Source of the DNA: CAZMGD01 sp964565705
Lineage (GTDB): Bacteria > Actinomycetota > Acidimicrobiia > Acidimicrobiales > Ilumatobacteraceae
DNA length: 6,728 bases
Direction: 5' to 3'
Assembly (NCBI GenBank): GCA_964565705.1
Contig: CAZMGD010000162.1
Coordinates: forward strand, 1 to 6,728
A model generated the notes under the pieces. That model saw only the letters and a list, made by a program, of their open reading frames with translations. It was not told the DNA's origin and ran no database searches. Within the stretch, counting starts at the first letter, position 1. The number at the start of each line of letters is the position of its first letter. Made by a program: the position numbers and the translations under genes. Below, in pieces: positions 1 to 5,303 of the stretch.

Positions 1-957
1 GCGTGCACGCACGGCACGTGCGGCACGTGCAAGGCGGTCGTGCTGGACGGCGACGTCGACCTCGGCGACGCCTCGCCGTACGCGCTGCTGGACAGCGAGC
101 GCGACGAGGGCGCCGCGCTGCTGTGCGTCGCTCGTCCCCGTACGGATCTCGTCGTCGAGGGTGACGTCGAGCTCGAGGAAGGCGTCGACGTGCACCCGGT
201 GCGGGACTACACGGGCACGGTCGCCGCGCTCGACGACATCGCGCCCGACGTGCGCCGCCTCGTGATCGATCTCGACCGGCCGTTGCCGTTCAACCCGGGC
301 CAGTACGTGCAGTTGCAACTACCTGGCGGTGACACCCGGCCCTACTCGATCGCCAGCCCGACATCCGACGGCTCGCGCATCGAGCTGCACGTCAAGCGCT
401 CGCAGCGTGGCGCGGCGACCGAGGGCTGGATCTTCAAGAACCTCGCCGTCGGCGACCCGATCGGGCTGTCCGGCCCGTACGGGCGGTTCGCGTTCCGCCC
501 GATGCGCGACGCGCCGATGTTGCTGCTCGGCAGCGGCACCGGGCTGGCGCCGCTCAAGTCGATCCTCGCCCAGGTCGTCGCGATCGCCGAGGAGGACGGC
601 TGGGAGCACGAGGTCGTGCTGTACCACGGCGCCGCCACCACCGAGGGCCTCTACGACCGCGAGTGGTTCGAGGCGATCGAGCGGGAGCACGACTGGTTCA
701 GCTACCGGCCGGCGGTGTCGCGGGAGGAGTGTGGTGGCCGGCAGGGACGCGTCCCAGCGCTGCTCGCCGACGACTTCCCGAAGGCGTCCGGCCGCGTCGC
801 CTACATCTGCGGCAGCCCGGCGATGGTCGACGACACCGTCAAGGCGCTGATGCAGGCCCGCCTGTTCCCTCGCGACATCTACCGCGAGGACTTCTTCGAT
901 GCCGCCGACCGAGCCGCCGGCGCGCACGTCGTCCGCAGTCCACTCCTCCGACGCTGA
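1..957 (+). CDS. dmpP: Phenol hydroxylase reductase subunit (DmpP type), 5' end missing
   Basis: This is the electron-transfer subunit of a multicomponent phenol hydroxylase. It takes electrons from NAD(P)H through FAD and a [2Fe-2S] cluster and passes them to the di-iron oxygenase. The reading frame is open from base 1 and gives 318 residues. In the fragment, Cys2, Cys7, Cys10 (C-x4-C-x2-C) and Cys42 form a plant-type ferredoxin site. RPYS at 113-116 is the FAD-binding motif, and GSGTGLAP (177-184) and CGSP (270-273) belong to the NAD(P)H domain. The segment after the cluster (GDVDLGDASPYALLDSERDE) and the C-terminal LFPRDIYREDFFDAAD closely resemble DmpP of Pseudomonas as I remember it. DmpP has about 353 residues, so roughly 35 N-terminal residues lie outside the window. 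The catechol genes directly downstream fit a phenol-to-catechol step. A benzoate dioxygenase or toluene monooxygenase reductase is the main alternative. Confidence 0.85.
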   Translation, partial: ACTHGTCGTCKAVVLDGDVDLGDASPYALLDSERDEGAALLCVARPRTDLVVEGDVELEEGVDVHPVRDYTGTVAALDDIAPDVRRLVIDLDRPLPFNPGQYVQLQLPGGDTRPYSIASPTSDGSRIELHVKRSQRGAATEGWIFKNLAVGDPIGLSGPYGRFAFRPMRDAPMLLLGSGTGLAPLKSILAQVVAIAEEDGWEHEVVLYHGAATTEGLYDREWFEAIEREHDWFSYRPAVSREECGGRQGRVPALLADDFPKASGRVAYICGSPAMVDDTVKALMQARLFPRDIYREDFFDAADRAAGAHVVRSPLLRR

Positions 958-968
958 TCGAGGCCCCC

Positions 969-2069
969 GTGAAGATCACCCGAGTCGAAGCCATCCCCTA
1001 CGCCATCCCGTACCGCAAGCCGTTGCGCTTCGCGAGCGGCGAGATCCACGCCGCCGAGCACGTCCTGGTGCGGGTCCACACCGACGATGGCCTGATCGGC
1101 CAGGCAGACGCGCCGCCGCGGCCGTTCACCTACGGCGAGACCCAGGCGTCGGTGCGCTCGATCGTCGCCGACCACTTCGGCCCGGCGCTGCTCGGCATCT
1201 CCGCGCTGGAGCGCGAGGTCGTGCATGCCCGGCTGCACCGCACCGTCGGCAACCCGGTCGCCAAGGCGGCGATCGACATGGCGCTGTGGGACATCATCGG
1301 CCAGGCGCTCGGCGTCTCGGTCACCGAGCTGCTCGGCGGGTTCACCGACCGGATGCGGGTGTCGCACATGGTCGGCTTCGCCCCGCCGGGGGAGATGGTC
1401 GCCGAGGCCGAGCGGATGCGCGACGAGCTCGGCATCACGACGTTCAAGGTCAAGGTCGGGCGCAACCCGATCGACGACGACGTCACCGCCTGCCGCGCGC
1501 TGCGCGAGGCGCTCGGCTCGGACGTGGAGCTCTACATCGACGGGAACCGCGGCTGGACGGCCAGCGATGCAGCGAGGGCGCTGCGTCGCATGGCCGATCT
1601 CGACCTGCTGTTCGCCGAGGAGCTGTGCCCGGCCGACGACGTGCTCGGCCGGCGCTGGCTCGTGTCGCAGAGCACGATCCCGATGTTCGCCGACGAGAGC
1701 GTGGCCCGCCCCGGAGAGGTGACCCGCGAACTGCTCGCCGGCGCCGCCACCGGGATCAGCCTCAAGCCGTCGCGCACCGGTTTCACGACCAGCCAGCGCC
1801 TCGTCGGGCTGTGCGAGGGGCTCGGGGTCGAGGTCGTGATCGGCAACCAGATCGACAGCCAGATCGGCTCGCTGTGCGCGGCGACCTTCGGCGCTGCGTT
1901 CGAGCTGACCTCGCGGCGTGCCGGCGAGCTGTCCAACTTCCTCGACATGACCGACGACCTGCTCGCCGAGCCGCTCGTCATCGAGCGCGGCAACCTCCTC
2001 CTTCGCCAGCGGCCCGGCCTCGGCCTCGAGATCGACGACGAGAAGCTGCGCCGCTACCGCACCGACTGA
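969..2069 (+). CDS. catB: Muconate cycloisomerase (muconate lactonizing enzyme)
   Basis: This enolase-superfamily enzyme closes cis,cis-muconate to (+)-muconolactone, the second step of ortho cleavage of catechol. The GTG start at 969 follows the upstream stop by 11 bases, with GAGG at 960-963 as a weak ribosome site; it gives 366 residues (P. putida CatB has about 375). The barrel residues are all present: K160 and K162 (KVK), metal ligands D191, E217 and D242, K266, and E320 in AGELSNF. Each is exactly seven less than the P. putida residues I recall (K167, K169, D198, E224, D249, K273, E327), so the core aligns without gaps. The strand before E320 reads GNQIDSQIG, where classical CatB has something like GTMLEGPIG, so this is a diverged subtype. 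Sequence alone could also suggest another MLE-subgroup enzyme such as a dipeptide epimerase. The adjacent catA and catC decide for muconate. Confidence 0.88.
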   Translation: MKITRVEAIPYAIPYRKPLRFASGEIHAAEHVLVRVHTDDGLIGQADAPPRPFTYGETQASVRSIVADHFGPALLGISALEREVVHARLHRTVGNPVAKAAIDMALWDIIGQALGVSVTELLGGFTDRMRVSHMVGFAPPGEMVAEAERMRDELGITTFKVKVGRNPIDDDVTACRALREALGSDVELYIDGNRGWTASDAARALRRMADLDLLFAEELCPADDVLGRRWLVSQSTIPMFADESVARPGEVTRELLAGAATGISLKPSRTGFTTSQRLVGLCEGLGVEVVIGNQIDSQIGSLCAATFGAAFELTSRRAGELSNFLDMTDDLLAEPLVIERGNLLLRQRPGLGLEIDDEKLRRYRTD

Positions 2070-2080
2070 CACCACCGAGA

Positions 2081-2101
2081 ACCACCACCACCACCACCAC
2101 C
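2081..2101 (+). repeat. Trinucleotide repeat, seven ACC units, between catB and catA
   Basis: Seven perfect tandem copies of ACC lie in the 52-base catB-catA spacer, just upstream of the catA ribosome site. A further imperfect CACCACC precedes them at 2070-2076. The tract encodes nothing in the operon. On the opposite strand it produces a run of tryptophan codons in a non-genuine frame. Because it is made of whole triplets outside a coding region, copy-number change would alter only the spacer length. Confidence 0.9.
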
Positions 2102-2107
2102 AGAGCC

Positions 2108-2114
2108 AGGGGAA
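2108..2114 (+). promoter_or_regulatory. Ribosome binding site of catA
   Basis: AGGGGAA ends seven bases before the ATG at 2122. It is the strongest Shine-Dalgarno sequence in the operon and fixes the catA start. The weaker sites before catB and catC suggest catA is translated the most. Confidence 0.75.
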
Positions 2115-2121
2115 CCCACAC

Positions 2122-2982
2122 ATGAGCACCACCACCCACCTCAGCGAGCAGGACGCCACCGCCGCCGAGACCGGCGCCAACGCGACCCGCACGTTCCAGG
2201 AGAAGGCCCGTGCCGCGGTCGGCGAGATCGACCACGACCGGGTCAACGCGATCGCGACCGACGCGCTGCGCGCCCTGCACGACGTGATCCGCGAGCACGA
2301 CGTGACCTACCCCGAGTACGACGCGCTGAAGGCATGGCTGATCCGGGTCGGTGAGGACGGTGAGTGGCCGCTGTTCCTCGACGTCTTCATCGAGCACGCC
2401 GTGGAGCAGACGGTCAACGCGACGCGCGAAGGCAGCAAGGGCAGCATCGAGGGGCCGTTCTACGTGCCGGGGGCGCCGCAACTCGGCGCCGAGGGCACGA
2501 TGCCGATGCGTGACGACGAGCCGGGCGTGGACTTCGACTTCGGCGGTCAGGTGCTGGATCTGCATGGCCAGCCGCTGGCCGGTGCCACCGTCGAGCTGTG
2601 GCACTGCGACGACCTCGGCTTCTACAGCCAGTTCGCCCCGGGGCTCCCGGAGTGGAACCTGCGCGGCGTGCTCACCACCGGGCCCGACGGCCGCTTCCTC
2701 GCCCACACCAAGCGCCCGGCGCCGTACCAGATCCCCCACGATGGTGCGACCGGCGCCTTCATCGAGGCCGCAGGGCTGCACGCGTGGCGCCCGGCGCACT
2801 TCCATCTCAAGGTGTCGGCGCCCGGCCATCAGCTGATCACGACCCAGCTGTACTTCACCGCCGGCGACTACCTCGCCTCCGACGTGGCGTCGGCGGTGAA
2901 GCCCGAGCTCGTGCTCGCGCCCACCGCCACTGCCGGGGGCGGCGAGGAGGTCACCTACGACTTCGTGCTCGATCCGGCCTGA
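2122..2982 (+). CDS. catA: Catechol 1,2-dioxygenase (intradiol, Fe(III))
   Basis: This enzyme cleaves the catechol ring between the two hydroxyl-bearing carbons to give cis,cis-muconate. The protein has 286 residues, the usual size for actinobacterial CatA. The N-terminal helical dimerisation region (about 20-105) is followed by the conserved GPFYVPGAP and TMPMRDDEPG segments and then the beta-sandwich catalytic domain. The Fe(III) ligands are visible: Y168 (GFYS), Y202 (PYQIP), and H226 and H228 (RPAHFHLK), with the substrate-side arginine R223. The spacing closely follows Acinetobacter CatA as I recall it (Y164, Y200, R221, H224, H226). The TMPMRDDEPG and FAPGLPEWNLRG segments favour catechol 1,2-dioxygenase over hydroxyquinol or protocatechuate enzymes. 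A chlorocatechol dioxygenase cannot be fully excluded. The start is set by a strong ribosome site. The gene lies between catB and catC, so the order is B-A-C rather than the common A-B-C. Confidence 0.93.
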   Translation: MSTTTHLSEQDATAAETGANATRTFQEKARAAVGEIDHDRVNAIATDALRALHDVIREHDVTYPEYDALKAWLIRVGEDGEWPLFLDVFIEHAVEQTVNATREGSKGSIEGPFYVPGAPQLGAEGTMPMRDDEPGVDFDFGGQVLDLHGQPLAGATVELWHCDDLGFYSQFAPGLPEWNLRGVLTTGPDGRFLAHTKRPAPYQIPHDGATGAFIEAAGLHAWRPAHFHLKVSAPGHQLITTQLYFTAGDYLASDVASAVKPELVLAPTATAGGGEEVTYDFVLDPA

Positions 2983-2992
2983 GGCGACGACC

Positions 2993-3274
2993 GTGCTGTT
3001 CGCCGTGCGCATGGATGTCGACCTGCCGCTGGACATCGATGCCGATGTCCGCGCCGACACGCTGGCCCGGGAGAAGGCCTACAGCCAGGAGCTGCAACGA
3101 TCGGGGAAGTGGCCGCACATCTGGCGCATCGTCGGCCAGTACTCGAACCTCAGCGTCTTCGACGTAGACGGCAACGAGGAGCTGCACGACCTCCTCTGGG
3201 GCCTGCCCCTGTTCCCGTACATGACGATCGAGGTCACGCCGCTGGCCACACACCCCTCCGACATCCATCGGTAG
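2993..3274 (+). CDS. catC: Muconolactone delta-isomerase
   Basis: CatC shifts the double bond of (+)-muconolactone to give 3-oxoadipate enol-lactone, the third ortho-cleavage step. The family forms a small ferredoxin-like decamer in the cytoplasm. The product has 93 residues against 92-96 in the family. Recognisable segments are MLFAVRMDVDLP (1-12), WPHIWRIVGQYSNLSVFDV (40-58), LHDLLWGLPLFPYM (64-77) and the C-terminal HPSDIH (87-92), all matching the classical CatC pattern. The GTG start lies 10 bases after the catA stop. GAGG at 2981-2984 overlaps that stop and serves as ribosome site, so translation is probably coupled to catA. Confidence 0.93.
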   Translation: MLFAVRMDVDLPLDIDADVRADTLAREKAYSQELQRSGKWPHIWRIVGQYSNLSVFDVDGNEELHDLLWGLPLFPYMTIEVTPLATHPSDIHR

Positions 3275-3315
3275 AGCGCTTGCGGCGGGTGGTGACCGCG
3301 ACTATCAACGACGAG

Positions 3316-3709
3316 ATGACCACGCCGCGCGCCACCGCTGCCCGCTTCCCCAGCGAGTACGGCCAGACACCGGAGAGCTTGGCCGAGCTCCAGGACTGGG
3401 CCGACGTCGCCGAGCGCATCGCCGCTGCCCGCAACTACTGGGTGGCGACGGCAGCCGCCGACGGGCGCCCGCACCTGCGCCCCGTGGACGGCGTGTTCGT
3501 CGAGGGCGCGCTGTGCTTCGGCGGCTCACCCCAGACCCGGTGGGTCCGGCACCTCCAGGACCGACCCGACGTGTCGGCGAGCCTGCCCGACGACGACCAG
3601 GCCGTCATCCTCGAGGGGCGGGTGGAACAGATCGGCGATCCCGCCGATCCGGTCGCGGTCGCGCTGGCGCCGGCGAACCGGGCCAAGTACCCGCAGTACT
3701 TCAGCGACG
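3316..3709 (+). CDS. Pyridoxamine 5'-phosphate oxidase-like split-barrel protein, 3' end lost in gap
   Basis: This is a member of the FMN/F420-binding split-barrel (PPOX) superfamily. About 131 residues are visible before the run of Ns. The core reads RNYWVATAAADGRPHLRPVDGV and then FVEGALCFGG, a strand-turn-strand pattern typical of the family, followed by TRWVRHLQDRPDVSASL and an AVILEGRVEQI strand. The exact reaction cannot be told from this. Candidates are an F420- or FMN-dependent reductase, or a flavin or heme-binding stress protein. The ATG at 3316 is one choice; the in-frame GTG at 3292 would add eight residues and sits close behind catC (17-base gap), and neither has a convincing ribosome site. 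The same strand and tight spacing suggest it is the last visible gene of the cat operon. The true C-terminus is unknown. Confidence 0.7.
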
Positions 3710-3809
3710 NNNNNNNNNNNNNNNNNNNNNNNNNNNNNNNNNNNNNNNNNNNNNNNNNNNNNNNNNNNNNNNNNNNNNNNNNNNNNNNNNNNNNNNNNNN
3801 NNNNNNNNN
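3710..3809. other. Assembly gap of 100 Ns
   Basis: Exactly 100 consecutive Ns separate the + strand PPOX-like gene from the - strand siderophore-interacting protein gene. A round 100 is a common placeholder for a scaffold join of unknown size. Both flanking genes run into it at their 3' ends, so the gap should contain two convergent gene ends and possibly a shared terminator. No reading frame through it should be trusted. Confidence 0.97.
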
Positions 3810-4554
3810 CGGGTTCGCCGTGCGCGGCGTTGGCCTGGTCGTCGCGCCAGTAGGCCTTCGAGGCGATCCGCTCGGTGGGAAGTCCCCGCCCGGCGAGCGC
3901 GTCGACGGCGCGGCGCACGAGGGTGCGCTCGCCGTGCACGTAGGCAGCCGTCGCGGTGGAGACGTCGACGCCGGCGACCAGCGCGGGGAGCTCCTGCGCC
4001 GTTGCCCACCGCACCGTCAGGTCGGCGGCGGTCGCCGGCGCTGGCAGCTGCCTGCCGTCCTCGGCGGTGAGCAGCGCCGTGACCGTGTGGCCGGCAGGGA
4101 GGTGCTCGATCATCGCGAACGTGATCGGGATCGCCGATTCGTCGGCGACGAACACGTGGTGGGTGGCCTCGGCGTGTGCCGCGGTCAGGCCGCGCGGCCC
4201 GATGCCGTCGATGTGGTCGCCGATCGCCACCGTGCGGGCCCAGCGGGCGAACGGGCCGTCGCCGTGCAGCACGACCTCGATGTCGAGCGTGCCGGCCGCA
4301 GGATCCGCCCGGCGGATCGTGTAGCGGCGGCGCAGCGGGGGCTCGGTGCCGGGCACGGCGAACATCACGTCCTGGCCGGGCCGGCACTCGAACCCGACGA
4401 GGTCGGGTGAGCGGAGGCCGATCGAACGCAGCCGAGGCGTCACGTCGTGCACGTCGATCACGTCGAGGTCGAGCAAGAAGCAGCCCTTCAAGCGGCCGCC
4501 GAACTGGTCATCGGGCACCGGCCGCCGGCGGCCGCTCTGGTTCACATCGGTCAT
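3810..4554 (-). CDS. Siderophore-interacting protein (FAD-dependent ferric-siderophore reductase), 3' end lost in gap
   Basis: This is a ViuB/YqjH-type flavoprotein that reduces ferric siderophores in the cytoplasm to release iron. About 248 residues are visible from the ATG at 4554, out of a family length near 260-290. The FAD-binding barrel carries RRYTIRR (76-82), VVLHGDGPFARWA (94-106) and GPRG (119-122), all hallmark segments. A SIP C-terminal domain follows, with VFVADESAIPI and the terminal KAYWRDDQANAAHGE, equivalent to the YWR...N...GE motif near the end of the family. Only a short C-terminal piece should be missing. The family is otherwise distributed as iron-uptake or stress genes, and no siderophore synthesis or transport gene is visible here. 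An AT-rich palindrome and a -10-like box lie directly upstream, so the gene probably has its own controlled promoter and is not simply read through from the thioredoxin gene. Confidence 0.87.
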
Positions 4555-4561
4555 GTCAAGA

Positions 4562-4567
4562 ACAATA
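4562..4567 (-). promoter_or_regulatory. Candidate -10 box for the siderophore-interacting protein gene
   Basis: Read on the - strand this is TATTGT, matching the actinobacterial TANNNT -10 pattern. It ends seven bases before the ATG at 4554. That places transcription start at or next to the start codon, as in a leaderless mRNA, and agrees with the absence of a ribosome site. No clear -35 hexamer is seen. Confidence 0.5.
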
Positions 4568-4591
4568 GCTGCCTAACGATTAGGAAGCTAT
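4565..4591. promoter_or_regulatory. 27-base imperfect palindrome, likely operator
   Basis: The outer arms ATAGCT (4565-4570) and AGCTAT (4586-4591) and the inner arms CCTAA (4572-4576) and TTAGG (4580-4584) are perfect inverted repeats. They are separated by one mismatched pair (4571/4585) and a CGA centre. The site starts inside the -10 box of the siderophore-interacting protein gene and extends back toward the -35 region, a repressor-like position. It is AT-rich in an otherwise very GC-rich window. The arms do not align with the register of the IdeR/DtxR iron box. A TetR-like dimeric regulator is one possibility. As RNA it would also form an 11-pair hairpin followed by a partly U-rich stretch, so a role as terminator of the upstream thioredoxin gene is the main alternative. 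Confidence 0.6.
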
Positions 4592-4618
4592 GGATATCGG
4601 ATGTGACGTCCGCCCAGA

Positions 4619-5041
4619 TCACACCCGCAGCTGTTCGATCCTCTCGCGCAACACGTGCTCGGGTTGTGCACCGACGACGGTGTCGACCAGGTCGCCGCCG
4701 CGCATGAACAGCAGCATCGGGATGCTGGTCGCTCGGTACCGCTGGGCGATGGTCGGGGAGCGATCGACGTCGACCTTCACGACCTTGAGCCGACCGGCGT
4801 ACTCCAATGCCAGTCGTTCGAGGATGGGCGCGACCACCCGACACGGTCCGCACCACGTTGCCCACAGGTCGACGAGGACCAGTACGGACGTGTCGACGGC
4901 TGCGTCGAACTGCTCGTCACCGGCATCGATGAGCCACGGCAGGTCTGTGTGGCAGTGCGCGCACCTGGGGTGGCCGGACGCCGCGAGCGGGACGCGGTTG
5001 CGCTTCCCGCACGCCGGACACGGGACGATCGAGGTCGGCAC
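4619..5041 (-). CDS. trxC: Thioredoxin 2-type zinc-finger thioredoxin
   Basis: This is a cytoplasmic thiol-disulfide oxidoreductase that is re-reduced by thioredoxin reductase. The protein has 140 residues (E. coli TrxC has 139). An N-terminal zinc ribbon carries C8-x2-C11 and C27-x2-C30 (CPAC, CAHC). The thioredoxin fold follows, with buried D58, the active site W63-C64-G65-P66-C67, and the cis-proline P108 in TSIPML. The GTG start at 5041 is chosen because GGGAGA lies eight bases upstream and the zinc ribbon begins right after it; the open frame continues further upstream without family resemblance. The product would handle oxidative damage, which suits a region of flavin and oxygenase enzymes, though the link is only proximity. 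Its upstream region is close to the IS110 element, so the native promoter may have been displaced. Confidence 0.9.
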   Translation of the reverse strand: MPTSIVPCPACGKRNRVPLAASGHPRCAHCHTDLPWLIDAGDEQFDAAVDTSVLVLVDLWATWCGPCRVVAPILERLALEYAGRLKVVKVDVDRSPTIAQRYRATSIPMLLFMRGGDLVDTVVGAQPEHVLRERIEQLRV

Positions 5042-5074
5042 GGGAACATTCTCCCGCGCGCTCGACCGGATCGG

Positions 5075-5090
5075 GTAACCGTGTGACACC
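5075..5090 (+). repeat. Left copy of GTAAC-N6-ACACC, possible IS end region
   Basis: GTAAC (5075-5079) and ACACC (5086-5090) flank six bases. The same arrangement occurs at 6575-6590, exactly 1500 bases away, with a different six-base centre. The two copies bracket the transposase and its leader, so they may mark the junctions of the insertion sequence. The match is short and could be chance. Confidence 0.4.
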
Positions 5091-5122
5091 AGCGATGGGA
5101 GCCTTGACGGCTCGCATCTGCG
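5083..5122 (+). repeat. Leader module, copy 1 (GTGACACCA ... GCATCTGCG)
   Basis: This module opens with GTGACACCA (5083-5091) and closes with GCATCTGCG (5114-5122). The same two nine-base blocks recur in the same order at 5184-5192 and 5211-5219. The interior is diverged, 22 against 18 bases, with a shared GGG...CTTG core. Copy 1 contains a hairpin: GATG and GAGCC (5094-5097, 5099-5103) pair with GGCTC and CATC (5109-5113, 5115-5118) around a TTGAC loop, with one G/G mismatch. Confidence 0.6.
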
Positions 5123-5290
5123 GGGATGTAGTTGATGCCGGGTCTGGCTGACGTCGGTTGGGGAATGGCGCGGTGAAGCCCGCGTGACACCATGACGCCG
5201 GGGCTTGCAGGCATCTGCGATTGTGCTTCGAGCACGGACAACACCTTCTTCGGTTGGAGGCCCCGACCAGGCCTCGTCACCTGCGAGTGA
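5094..5290 (+). ncRNA. Candidate IS110 bridge RNA region
   Basis: IS110-group recombinases use a bridge RNA, encoded in the non-coding end next to the transposase, whose loops pair with target and donor DNA. This leader shows four simple hairpins. One is at 5094-5118 (GAGCC/GGCTC core), one at 5169-5184 (CGCGG/CCGCG), one at 5223-5235 (GTGCT/AGCAC around TCG) and one at 5257-5275 (GAGGCC/GGCCTC, seven-base loop). The transposase start follows at 5304 with AGGGG at 5292-5296. The role is inferred from family knowledge and position. RNA ends, guide loops and expression cannot be seen from sequence alone. Confidence 0.5.
5184..5219 (+). repeat. Leader module, copy 2 (GTGACACCA ... GCATCTGCG)
   Basis: This is the second, shorter copy of the module at 5083-5122. 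The opening block lies 101 bases and the closing block 97 bases downstream of their counterparts. The copy ends in its own small hairpin, GCAG (5207-5210) and CTGC (5215-5218) around GCAT, and overlaps the last base of the 5169-5184 hairpin. Confidence 0.55.
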
Positions 5291-5303
5291 AAGGGGATTG
5301 GTG

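Noticed and set aside
879..2246. Long open frame of 455 codons on the - strand, opposite catB and the start of catA
   Set aside because: It is antisense to clear catB/catA coding sequence, has low-complexity Arg/Ala/Val-rich composition, and its tryptophan run comes from the ACC repeat. Such shadow frames are normal in high-GC DNA.
1978..3060. Long open frame on the - strand opposite catA
   Set aside because: It is antisense to a catA whose iron ligands are all intact, with no recognisable domain. The poly-valine run is again the ACC tract read in another frame.
3109..4410. Frame running through the N gap joining the + strand PPOX gene to sequence after 3810
   Set aside because: The Ns hide any stop, and the part after the gap is antisense to the siderophore-interacting protein. 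It is not a fusion gene.
4565..4591. IdeR/DtxR iron box upstream of the siderophore-interacting gene
   Set aside because: It contains TTAGG and CCTAA, but in the opposite orientation and wrong register relative to the TTAGGTTAGSCTAACCTAA consensus. Aligned either way, most positions disagree.
5127..5133. TGTAGTT in the IS leader, complementary to AACTACA at 6577-6583, as a guide pairing with the IS end or target
   Set aside because: A seven-base match between about 200 and 60 bases is expected by chance nearly once. No second guide match to the left flank was found.
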